DNA from: Lycium barbarum
Taxonomy: Eukaryota > Streptophyta > Magnoliopsida > Solanales > Solanaceae
Direction: 5' to 3'
NCBI RefSeq assembly: GCF_019175385.1
Contig: NC_083344.1
Coordinates: 59,892,782 to 59,956,781, forward strand
DNA length: 64,000 nucleotides
This document shows, piece after piece, positions 21,511 to 32,413 of the stretch. The translations under genes and the position numbers were made by a program. Below the pieces are notes generated by a model. The model was given only the letters and a program-made list of their open reading frames with translations, did no database searches and was not told the origin of the DNA. Each line of letters opens with the position of its first letter. Within the stretch, counting starts at the first letter, position 1.

Positions 21511-24418
21511 TGTTATGTCCCGTGTTTTCGCATAATTGGAAATCGCGAAATAATTAAGACTTGTGTGTTATAAGGAAATATTTTGATTCTAGATAATATG
21601 AATATGTTGGTTATGAAACTATTGGTGCTAAGTCATTGGGGAAGGCCGAGGGTAAATTTGGAATTTCGGAAATTAGTTTCGGGAATTACAAAACGGGATT
21701 TTTAATGAATTGGGCCAAGAAAAATTGGAACAAAATTTGAGCCCAAGTGCAAGGGGTGGCCGGCCAAGGCTTGGCCCAAGCCCCATTTTAAGTGGTCATG
21801 TGATTACCACATGACCCTTAATCAAGTATATAGCATCCTTAGCTATTAGAATGTTCAAGAAACAAAATTAAAACCATTGATCTACAAAAAAAAAAGGGCT
21901 CTCGGCCGAAACCCCATAGAAGAGAAAAGAAAATTTTCTAGCCTTGATCTTAGTCTTAAAAATCTTGTTCTTCTTGTATTCGTAGAGTACGCAAGACGCT
22001 CTCCGACGTGATACAATTAGTTTGGCGAAAGAGCGGCGTTTGCGGCAAGTCGGAATTTCAAGAAAAAGGTATTATTTCTATGTTTTTATGTTAGGGAATG
22101 GATATATATGTTATAGTGATTAAAGTGGCATGAAGATTATGAAATTTTGTGGTGTTTGTGAATGGCGTGTGTGTATAGGGGGTGTGTTTGGCCGTGAGCC
22201 ATGATAGTGTGGAAGGGAGGTGAATTTGATTTTGTTTAGTTGTTAATTGCGACGTTGTGGCATTTATGATGTAAATGAATGTTAAACGAATTGAATTGGC
22301 ATTCAAAATGGTTGCGGATTATTGTGGGAAAGTATATGATTTTGGTATATTTGTGTATATCATTGTATAATTATGATATTAAGGCTTTAAATGTGACTTT
22401 GGTTGTTGTTAATGAATTTGGAATGAAACAATGTAAGTTGGAATGTTCGTCGGAATTTTTGATGTTTCGGGTGAAATATGGAAAGTAGCGAATTGGTTGA
22501 ACTTATGTATATTGTTTGGAACATAATTGGGATGTGTTTGACTAACCTTGAATGGGTAAATGAATACAATAATATGGACATTAGTTTGGTATTGCGAAGT
22601 TTGAATGAAAGTTGTCAACTTATATAGTGAGGAAGAACGCTGAAGTTAGAACGATTTAGTTGTGGCTTATGATGTTTGTGATGTTTGGGCTGTTGTGTTA
22701 ATGTTTATTGAGCCGAGCTAAGTCTCGGGGATGTTATATATATAGGGGAAATGCTGCCGAAATTTCGGTAGGCAGAAATGAAGTTAATGGAATTTTTAAG
22801 CTTAAGAATCTCTAATAGGTAACTTTGACCATTTGCAGATTCTGGACGAAACGGGATTTGATTTTGGGGTGAGCATAAGACGTTTCTAAGGTATGTAAAG
22901 CTTCCCACTTCTTCTTTTGGCATGTCTTAGTATGTTGGGTTGATATCGGAACCCCGGGAGCAATTCTGCTCCTCGAAATCCGATCTAGAAAATGGCTACT
23001 ATTCATTCAATTCAATTGAAGCCTAATGTTCCTATTTTGGCTAGAAAGCAATCAAACGTCCGAAGCTTATGCAAATGCAATCGGATTACTTTGAAATCTT
23101 TATGTATGATCTTATAGACCCGAAATGTTCATAAATTATGTTTGCCACCTCGACTTGCCCCGGGGTGGGCTCGCTGACCCCGAGATGCCTTATTTGTCCT
23201 ACTAGGCTCTCTTTTTGGATAAGCTTCGACAAAGAATCTTCGATTTTGAAATTATCCTCCATGAAATAATGTTCGGAACACTATGATGTAACAAGCTATG
23301 TTTTGAGCCATACGTACCACTTTGGAAACATTTTTGTGAAATAAACTTTTGTACTAACTAATTAATTGACTATTTTGGTTAATGAACTGACTTATGAAGT
23401 AATCAAGTTTTGAAAGGCTATTTTAATATACAAAGTGCATTGTTTGCTCACGACTCCGCTCGTGCCTTACTATGACTTCGTTCACCGGTTCCCGGGCCGG
23501 TTATGATTCGTGCGCTCTATGATGATTCGGCCGTATGTTGTGTTACGGTTCCCCGAGGCCTCGCCATAGGGCCGGGTTCCGTTTGGAGTTATGCTGTGAT
23601 ATGGCTATGATGTGATACGCTCATATGTGTATGTTCGGGGATGTACGAAGATTTGAACCTTCTGGTGTTATGCTCTGTGTGGCACCAGCGTCGGAGTGGT
23701 GATCACGTTCCTGAGCTTTGCATGATTTTGTTGGCATTATGTATATATGTTTTTGATAAACATTTGATATACTGTTCGGCATTTCTCTCTTTTGTAGTCT
23801 GTTCGCTTTCAGTTGTAGCCTATATTTTTTTTTGTACTCCATGCTTTACATACTCAGTACATCTTTCGTACTGACCCCCTTTCCTCGGGGGCTGCGTTTC
23901 ATGCCCGCAGGTACAGACGCCGGTGATCCACCACTGTAGGCTCCACTTCTGCTATTCCGGAGTGCTCATTTGAGTCGGAGTCCACTTTTGGTATATATAT
24001 CCTTCGCCATGTATATATTTCTGCATATCTGACTATTTGGGTACGGCGGGGCCCTGTCCCGTCATATGATTCTGTCGGTCAGTTTAGAGGTCTGTGGACA
24101 TGTCTGTGGGTTATGGTCAGTCTGTATGCTTATGTGTATATGTTCTTTGGGCGATCCCATACGCCGAGGTGGCCGGTCCGCATATGTTTGTGCATTGCTT
24201 TGATTAGCCCTGTGTGGCCTTTGTTGGTGTTTGCTGTGTACAGGGTTATTCTGGTTAGTTCGAAAAACAAAGGAAACTCTGCTGAAATTTTTCTGGAAAT
24301 TATCTGTATTTGGAATATAGCCTTGTCGGCTTTTGCAATATATTTGAATACGTTTGATAGATGGGTTTAGGTGCCCAGATCGGGCACTAGTCACGGCCTA
24401 CGGGGTTGGGTCGTGACA
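21511..24418 (+). mobile_element. Element B: 3' LTR
   Basis: It has the same length as the 5' LTR. Differences lie mainly in its first 800 and last 1000 bases. The donor-like GTAAGA of the 5' copy reads GTATTA here (about 22067). From about 22311 to 23415 I see no difference at all between the copies. Confidence 0.95.
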
Positions 24419-24423
24419 ATATG

Positions 24424-25362
24424 AACCGTCAATGTGAAGCTATGTCCAACTATAATTGTAAAAAGGCCACATCAGAAAGCCAATATGGAATAACGATGGA
24501 TGAAGGGACCGCTAGTACAAGGAAAATAAGCTAGATATATATATGTTGTAAGAGAGTCGTAATGGAGTAAGAATTGCTATAGCCCTATGCTTTTGGGTTG
24601 TATTGAGAGATTTGAAGAAACTCAAAAATGGAGGATTAAGGAAACAGTTGTGGCAGGAGCTCAAAAATGTGTCGAGATACAAATTTAGTTGAGCTCTAAT
24701 TATGAGTTGCCATAAGTGTAACTGTACTGTGAAGGATAGTAAAGGGTGAAGAAACATTATGTATATACGTAATTTGGATCGATGGTAGTGGTCTAGGAAA
24801 GGAACTGGGAGGAATAGTTTAAGGAACACGGCCATTATGCTCACCAGCGACAAATTCATGTTGGATAAACACTTGGAGTGTAAGGGTAAGAGAGATAGTG
24901 ACAAGGACGTAAGGACTAATAAACCTGATTAATGAACTACAAGGAGTCAGTACAGTGTATACCCAAGACCAACAGATATAAAAAAGAAAAGTAGCCCGAG
25001 ATGGTACTTAAGGGACAAACGTAGAAAGGGCACCGTATATGAGAAAGGTAGTGGGTCACTAACAAGGAAACAAGGAATGAGAAAAAGAGAAATATTTACA
25101 GGCTGATAAATAGTGATGGCACGAATGAGAGCGAGATGCTAGTTAATCTCCGACCATATACATGAAGACAAAGAAGCGAAGAAGCTAACTGAAGGCAATG
25201 AAGGAGTTAAGGGAAGATGAGAAGGGACTGAACCAAGTTATAGTCTAAGCAAACGGTAATTGGAGCCTAAGGGAAGAATACTAGTTCTAAGGAATCAAAG
25301 ATGGTGTTGTAGGTTGGCAATACTGCAACATTCAAGGACCAATGTTTCTAAGGGGGGAAGGA
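24424..25362 (+). mobile_element. Element A: internal region, 3' segment, with PPT
   Basis: This continues the purine-rich non-coding internal region interrupted by B. No gene or domain is readable. Near the end a decayed copy of the conserved inverted repeat (25327-25346, AACATTCAAGGACCAATGTT) precedes TAAGGGGGGAAGGA, the polypurine tract next to the 3' LTR. Confidence 0.75.
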
Positions 25363-25889
25363 TGTCACACCCCGTAGTTTCCTACACATTGAGATTCATT
25401 AGGTATTAGCTATTCAATTGCAGATATCGGAGTTATTGTCAGGAAGATGCAAGATCATAGGTGCTCGTGTTACGATTATAAGAGTCCGAGTCTGCGTAAC
25501 AGGTTATAGGGGGATTGAAAAATCAGTGAACTAAGGAGATTAAGCATTCGAGGCTTTGAAGGAAAGCTGGGCAAGGTTTGCTACGAAGATTTTGGTCTAA
25601 ATGGAAGAAAGAATATATTTTAGTATATTAAGAGTTTTGAAGTGAAACAAAAGTCTAAAGTAAAGTTCGGGAAGTCTAGTTTCCAACGCAACAAACCGCT
25701 CCTCAATAGGACATCGGGGTAAGTAGATATGGACGTTACAAGTCAGGCCAACAGACCACCAAAATGGTCTGCGTGAAAGCGCAGAAGGCCAGGGGCCACC
25801 ACAGCACGAACGCGCCACCACGAGGCGCGAACGCGCTGAACAATTTTGAGGCCCAGGTTCGGGACGAAGGTTATATTACAACGATGTAC

Positions 25890-25893
<4 letters not shown>

Positions 25894-25950
<57 letters not shown>
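25894..25950. repeat. (AT)n microsatellite in A 3' LTR
   Basis: A pure AT run of 57 bp lies in the U3 part of the LTR. Confidence 0.97.
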
Positions 25951-25954
<4 letters not shown>

Positions 25955-26405
25955 TTTGGAGACCATATGATGTGAGTTGGTTTATATGTCACTTGACGAA
26001 AAGCCTCGTTGCTGTACGCTAAGTGGGGCCCACATACCGGAGTTTTATAAAGGACATATGAAGAGATATATGAGTAATACATGGGAAGCTGAGCAAGTCC
26101 TAAGAAGGACCCTTAAGCCAAAAATGGGCATAAGCCCTCCAAAAGGACGATTTAAGGAAACGTTTTCAGATGATCTGCCTTGGAGTGGCCAAAACGATAT
26201 TATAATTTTGGAATTTGGACAAACACCAAGCATTAAAGTTGTAGATAATTGACTTATCTTTCCAACCATAGGATGTGGGCCCTCACACACTATTGGGAGC
26301 AAGAGTTATGACCTTTTTACTGAACGAAGGCGCAGTCAGAAAATTAAGTCAGCGCGAACGTGCTGAAGGAAAAGTAAGTCGGTCCAGGCAGAACCTGGAC
26401 CGTTC

Positions 26406-26413
26406 TATAAAAG
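26406..26413 (+). promoter_or_regulatory. Probable TATA box of the A LTR promoter
   Basis: TATAAAAG stands about 1.04 kb into the LTR. A start near 26436-26445 would give a first exon of about 190 nt before the donor-like site at 26630. This implies a long R-U5 part of about 2.1 kb. Confidence 0.6.
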
Positions 26414-28516
26414 GGGAATACCCCTCATTTTCGTCCCAAACACACCAAGAACCCCTCCAATATTCCAGAAAATTCCCCAACTTTCCACCACCAACTTTTT
26501 AGCCCGGAACCAGGTATAATTCCCAAATCCCGATTCAGACGGTGTATAGTTGCAATCACAAAAGTGTGTATTGAGGCGTTGTGGATTAAGTTCAAGGTGG
26601 AGGGGTGAAGATATAGCATTATTATTGAGGTAAAGGCATGAATCTCTTTCTATTTGTGTTAATACCGGTTTATTTACGAAGAAAGCGTGGTTAAATAATT
26701 GTATACTGAGTTGATTTGTTATGGAAGTTGGAAAACAGCGTGTGGGCTGTTCTATGAAGTATTTTGGAGTTGGAAATATTATGGTTAATGGTGGCATTGT
26801 TGTGATTGTTGTTGGTTGTTGAATTGAGAATTCGGGCTAGGCATATAAACAGGGGAAATACTGCCAGATTTTCGGTAGAATATAGAATAGTTTGATTTGA
26901 AACTTGGAATAAGTGTGCGATAAAGAGGCTAACGTTAGTGCAATCTTCTTAACTGTAGACTTGCGAGCTCGGACGCATAAGCGTAGCCAATAGGATGTTG
27001 AACAGGTATGTAAGGGTCGTCCCTTTCTTTCAAAGGCATGATTCCTATGGTATGATTTCATAAATGTTCCCGTAACCTTTTTGTCTTCAAAACCAAAAGT
27101 CCACGGTTCATAAAGTTTCTCATGATGTCTAGGACAAGAATGATTTTATGATGCTGACAACGGTAAGGATGATTTTGTGTGTATGATTTCAAGTGAATAT
27201 GAAAATGTGGAGCTACTTCTAGATGTTCTCAATTTTATCCACGGACGATGACTCTACTTTTAAAGGCTCCAAACTGTATGACTTTAAAGAAGTTCCTATC
27301 CTTAGAAACACTAGGATGGCTAATGTTCTTGATTCCCAGAACTTACTTCATTATGTCTTGATACGTGTCTATGATTCCTGAAGTCTATTTGATATATTCC
27401 ATAGTGACATTCGAAGGATACTTGATATGACTATTGTCTTGATTATCAAATGATGGTTCATTTTGACTATTCTATTGAGTCTCAGATATGACTTAGTTTG
27501 CATATGGTTGCTCACTACTCTGCTCATGCATGCCTCAATGTATCTTTCACCGAGTCTCGGGCCGGGGTACGTTCTCGTGCACAGTTTCACTGCATTGTTC
27601 ACCGAGTCCCTCACTAGAGGGCCGGGATACGGTATATATATATATATATATGATGATATTATGATATGATTATGGCGCCAAGGATGATATGTGATGACTT
27701 TATTCACCGAGTCCCATATTGGGCCGGGTATGTTATACGATATTGATATGCATGGTTTATATTTCATAAGGCAAGTGTACTGGTATTTTTAATGTCATAC
27801 TTGTTTCCTGTAATCTTTATTTCAGTCATGATCCTCTTTATTGTATTTCATGCTTTATATACTCAGTACATATCTCGTACTGACCCCCTTTCTCCGGGGG
27901 CCTGCGTTTCATGCCCGCAGGTACAGATACTCGACTTGGTGATCCTCCAGCTTAGGACTTCTGCTCAGTTGTTTGGAGAGCTCCATTGTTTCGGAGCCTA
28001 GATAGTTTGGTACAGATCTTCTATATAGACTTACGTATATATCCAGGGGTACGGAGGGGCCCTGTCCCGTCGTATTTCACTCTGATACTCTTAGAGGTCT
28101 GTAGATATATGTGTGGGTTGTGTATAAGTTTGTTTGGCTGTGTCTATATGCGTTGCTAAGGATATTCCCGTCTGTAGTGGCAGCCTTGTTGGCTTGTGTA
28201 TCGTACCAGATGTAGTGGCAGCCTTGTTGGCTTGCGTATCGTACCGGATGTAGTGGCAGCCTTGCCGGCTTGCGTATTTTGTTATGTTTGGTTAGTTGTG
28301 GCTTCTCAAGAGACAGGTTCTTTTGATGTATGACGTGATGAGTTTACAGCGTGCTTTTACAGATTGTCATATTGTTTTCAAATTAATTACAGAACGTCAT
28401 ATTGTTTTTGCAAGTTCCCATATTGTCCTTAGTTTTAGTCCAACTATATTTAGCAGGTTCATATATGGGTCTCTAGTCCAGGCACTAGTCATGGCCCATG
28501 GGGTTGGGTCGTGACA

Positions 28517-29773
28517 TCCATAGTGACATTCGACGGTATTATGCTTCCAGGTTATTCAAAGAGTTTCAGAAATAATCTTATGAGTCTCACTTGCATTCAT
28601 TTGCTTCTATATATATGTAACGCTATCCCTTCTTTCTTTTTGACATGAACTACATAAACGAGCGAATGATGAACATACATGACTCCAATGAATTCTAGTT
28701 CTCAGCGGTACTTGACATGTCAGTTCTCTTTGATTCCCAAGTGTCGGTTTATTCTAATCATTCTATTACGTCTCAGATGATGATATAGTTTGCATATGGT
28801 TGCTCATGATATTCTACTCGTGCATGCTGTTAATATATCATTCACCGAGTCCCGGGCCGGGTACATATTCGTACACAGTTTTATTGCATTGTTCACCGAG
28901 TCCCTCACTAGAGGGCCGGGTAAGGTATATATATGATTATTTCACCGAGTCCCTCTCTAGAGGGCCGGGTACGGTATATATATATGATTACTTCACTGAA
29001 TCCCTCACTAGAGGTCCGAGTACGGTATATATATATATGATTACTTCACCGAGTCCCTCACTAGAGGGCTGGGTACGGTATATATTTATATTTCACCGAG
29101 TCCCTTTCTAAAGGGTCGGGTATGGTATATATTTATATTTCTAGTCATTGCCTTTGGAGCTACTTACATGGTTATCCTCTGCCTTCGGGGCTATTCATAT
29201 TACAGGTGGTTTCTCATACTTTCATTATGGCTTATATCTCATTCTTTATGATTACTGCTGCCTTACATACTCGGTACATTGTTTGTACTGACGTCCCTTT
29301 GCCTGGGGGCGCTGTGTTCATGCCACACAGTCCCAGATTGTTTTACAGGTAAAACTATTCAGCTAGGATGGTTGGCTATTAGCTGGGATTGGCAAACTCC
29401 ATTTTCTTCCTGGAGCAGTGCCGAGTCATTATGGTTATCATATGTGTGTATGGGTATGTCGGGGCCTTATCCCGACTCATATGATTCAGGTGTTTACTGT
29501 TAGAGACTTTGCAGACAGTGTCCTGTGGTTAGTATGTTGAGATGTCATGTGTTGAGTAAAGCGACCATGTAGGCCGATATGTCAGTTTGACTTACTCGAT
29601 TTTTGATTAATTGAGTATCGTTCGCAAATTTCTATGGTTTGACGGAAAGTACTTTATTATATTTTCGGACTTTTTCTATATGTCCAGTTTCATTATGTGA
29701 ATGCCAGAGGGTTCGCTCAGCTCTAAGTAAGAGCTAGGTGCCCATCATGCCCTATCGAAATTGGGTTATGACA
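28517..29773 (+). mobile_element. Element D: 3' part of the 5' LTR
   Basis: This is the LTR into which A inserted; the rest lies left of the window. It ends GGGTTATGACA and is followed by a PBS. The last 90 bases (AGGGTTCGCTC...GGTGCCCATCATGCCC) resemble the ends of E and L on their own strands. A conserved hairpin block is at 29262-29330, and GTAACGCTATCCCTTCTTTC at about 28617-28636 matches the region after the mini-exon donor in other LTRs. Confidence 0.75.
28892..29141 (+). repeat. Tandem repeat of about 50 bp, five units
   Basis: Units start at 28892, 28941, 28992, 29045 and 29092. Each has TTCACCGAGTCCCTC-ACTA-GAGGG, a small stem, then GGGTACGGTATATATATGATTA with a variable TA run. The other LTRs of the A/F/G/I group have one or two units, so the array expanded here. 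Confidence 0.9.
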
Positions 29774-29776
29774 AAG

Positions 29777-29788
29777 TGGTATCAGAAC
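29777..29788 (+). other. Element D primer binding site (one mismatch)
   Basis: TGGTATCAGAAC differs from the initiator-Met complement at one base, as expected for an old element. Confidence 0.85.
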
Positions 29789-29831
29789 AGTTCGTCCTAG
29801 GGGTTGTCTGCAAAGTCGTGTCTAGTAGAGT

Positions 29832-29870
29832 CTTGTTTATCGTGTGTTGCGCGCCACATTTATAAACAGG
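29832..29870 (+). other. Element D leader hairpin with GCGCGC loop palindrome
   Basis: The 9-bp outer stem (CTTGTTTAT with ATAAACAGG, one G-U) and a 4-5 bp inner stem are separated by a small internal loop. The loop TTGCGCGC carries GCGCGC at 29849-29854. One base of the left arm is missing compared with the other elements. Confidence 0.7.
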
Positions 29871-30137
29871 AGGCTACAGGGCATTTAGGATGGTTACTCT
29901 TCTTTCATATCTAAGATCGTGCGATAGAGCCAAGCTATAGGAAATGTGATTCTTTATACTAACCCTTGATTTCAGCAGAAGAACGGTATCGACAGAAAAA
30001 AAATGAGTGATAACATTGGAAGTTACAGAGGTAAGTTACTTCGTTGAGGCTACGTTATCAGAATATGTATTTATATGATAATGGATTGGTTGTCATAGAG
30101 GTAAATTAGTGTAAATACAACAGAGGAATTGATTAAA

Positions 30138-32408
30138 TGTCACACCCTAACAATGGTAGGGCATGACGGGCACCCGACTCTCATCAGAGTCGAGCGAACC
30201 CTCAAACATTTGCTCTATCAAAACTTGTCATTTCAAAAAGTTTAAAGAACATAAAACTTTTCCAAATAGAAATCATTATCTTTATAACGATTATGAAAAC
30301 TTTCAATCAAATAAGTACTCTAAACCAATTGAAATCATCTAAAATACATATTCTTTTAAAATCCACAAATGACTCAACTGACATCACTTTGTCGACATCT
30401 CAACAAACATATCACAGGACACTGTCTGCAGAAGTCTCTAAGAAGTAAACTGAACATTATAAGTCAGGACAAGGTCCTGACATACCCATAATCATACATA
30501 TCTATACATTACTTAGCACCGCTCCAGAATGAGGTGGAACTTGTGACGTCCAAGCATCCTAGTTATACACTTAACCTGCCAAACAATCTGGGGCTGCGGG
30601 CATGAACGCAACGTCCCCAGGAAAAATGTACTGAGTATGTAAGGTGGTAACAAATTATAATCATAATTTGACTTAGGAGAGAAGAAATCACAATCTAACT
30701 CAATACCTGCAGCCTTCGTTGGAAGAAACATAAATGTGCACGCGAAATCTCAAAACAATCTTTAAGTAAATAATGCAATCCAACACACATGCCACTTCCG
30801 ACATGTTAACAAAATGGTCCTTTCGGACAGCCGCTTCCGGCTAGTATTACAATAGTCCCTTCGGACAGTTGCTTCCAGCTTAATAATAATGGCCCCTTCG
30901 GGCAGCCGCTTCTGGCTTAATAATAATGGCCCCTTCGGGCAGCCGCTTCTGGCTTAATATCACCATCATATCAATACAAACTCAATCCACAAATATCATA
31001 AGTCACTAATCAATTCATCACAATCCAGTTATTAGCTTTAGTCTTTATAAGAAGTTATCAAATTTGTATCTCACTAGACTTAGGAGGACATACTTCGAGA
31101 TTTGAGGGTAGAATTGTTATGAAATTCCTACTAGTTATATTCTACTCAATTTCATCTTATTTCCCTACCCAAAGAATAAATGATCATATCAATACAAAGG
31201 GATGACTGCTACGGAATGTAAACAGAAATCGTAATGAAATGAAGTAGTAAAATCTCGCACCCCTTTCAGAGTGGTTTTGAAAATCAAACTTTATGTTTCC
31301 TTTAGTATAAAACTCATTTCCTCGAAATCATTAGTGAAACCATATACACAACTCAACTTGGCATCTTATGGGTGTTCCCTTCGGAATAGAATAGGAGTAC
31401 AATATCAATAAGACATCACAAGAAACATTTAGACCTTACTCGTCTAAGAAAGAAATCATATGGAGTACATAACAACAAGAATCATGCCAAAGGTAGAAAG
31501 GTTTGACTTACATACCTTTACTTCCAATCCTTCATTGACGACAAGGAAACCAATCTTCCTCACTAACTCTGTTGCTTCCGGGAAATGAAAATCACGTATT
31601 AATACGAAACGAATGCTTTGTATGCAGTATCCTGTTGCTGCTATAAAGGGAAAGTCTTATTGTTGCTGCTATGTTCGTAAAGAGTTAGCTAAACTCCCTA
31701 AAATGATATGTTGCTGCCTCCTCTCTTTGTTTAAAAATTAATCACCTTAAAGAAACCTTTTCCCCCTTTTGGCACATGCCACCACCCTAGTTTCCCCTTA
31801 ACAACTCATCACTTATGTTGCCACCTCCCCCATAAGTGCATGGAATGGAAATTCACTTGCTACACACGTGCACATATTATATATATATTTGTACATAACT
31901 TATCTATTAGGTAGGTAATCACCTTCTTGTCTACATAAAAATATGACACAAAATAATTTATACACCCTTCATTTACTCGTTATCATGGTCATGTGATATA
32001 CCACTAGTTCGTAGCCTCTTTTGCCACACACAAAAATATTATTTCCAATCACCGCCATCACACTTATAAGGCTTAAATTATTTTTGGACTTCATTCCTCA
32101 TATACACCAAGTTCTTGATTTTCATGCTTTAATATGACTAAATTCTCCAGGCTTGGGTAAATTTTCTCATGTTGGACGATTCAATTTCCCGGTCCAAAAT
32201 ACGGGGTATTATAGCTCGGACCGCATTTCATTCAAATAAATGTTCAACCTCGACGAAACATATTTTCTTCGATTTGTTTAACTTCTAAACCTTATGATAT
32301 ATCTGTACTCACTCTAACCACCTACAAGCTTAGGGGATAACCTCATTTCCATTACTAGTATCATTTAACTCGCACGCTTTCCAAAGCATAAAAATATGGG
32401 ATGTAACA
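30138..32408 (-). mobile_element. Element E: solo LTR, minus strand
   Basis: This 2271-bp LTR reads TGTTACATCCC at its start (32408) and GGGTGTGACA at its end (30138) on the minus strand. It is flanked by the perfect 5-bp duplication TTAAA (30133-30137 and 32409-32413). No PBS or PPT adjoins it, so internal DNA and one LTR were lost by LTR-LTR recombination. Its beginning is clearly related to the 3' LTR of D, so it inserted into a relative. The hairpin block survives only partly (30595-30645). Confidence 0.93.
30815..30963. repeat. Tandem repeat of 37-38 bp in solo LTR E
   Basis: Four units start at 30815, 30853, 30890 and 30927. Each has CCCTTCGGGCAGCCGCTTCTGG or a variant, with short self-complementary parts (CCCTTCGGG). 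The last two units are identical, which points to recent duplication. Confidence 0.9.
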
Positions 32409-32413
32409 TTAAA

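Larger units (their letters stand above)
3751..24418 (+). mobile_element. Element B: Ty3/gypsy chromovirus containing element C
   Basis: Two 2908-bp LTRs, TSD, PBS, polypurine tract and remains of a gag-pol gene define the element. Without the 11-kb insertion C it would be about 9.6 kb. It cannot encode a full polyprotein because of C and a separate 1352-bp pol deletion. LTR divergence of about 30-35 substitutions by eye (near 1.1%) suggests insertion some hundreds of thousands of years ago under usual plant rates. Confidence 0.93.
25363..28516 (+). mobile_element. Element A: 3' LTR
   Basis: It is 3154 bp long, from TGTCACACCCCGTAG to GGGTTGGGTCGTGACA. It contains a TATA box (26406-26413), donor-like GAG/GTAAAG (26630), a 47-nt mini-exon candidate (26959-27005), TCACCGAGTCCC repeats with stem-forming CCCTC/GAGGG (about 27548-27620), the conserved hairpin block (27852-27920) and three 38-bp units (28172, 28211, 28249). 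U3 holds GCGCGAACGCGC-type repeats (about 25803-25840 and 26342-26365). The following bases TCCAT belong to element D. Confidence 0.9.
29774..30137 (+). mobile_element. Element D: leader and start of internal region
   Basis: After the hairpin the leader keeps GGCATTTAGGA and AGATCGTGCGATAGAGC (29914-29930), shared with A, B, G, H and K. There is then only a 14-codon ATG frame at about 30004. No gag is seen before the solo LTR E interrupts at the TTAAA target (30133-30137). Confidence 0.7.

Noticed and set aside
24512..24904. A 130-codon minus-strand frame, and a similar one at 26405-26797
   Set aside because: Low-complexity Leu/Ser/Thr-rich products from the complement of purine-rich or LTR sequence, not matching any retrotransposon protein.
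28892..29141. CRISPR-like repeat array
   Set aside because: Units are directly adjacent without unique spacers and lie in an LTR of a plant retrotransposon.
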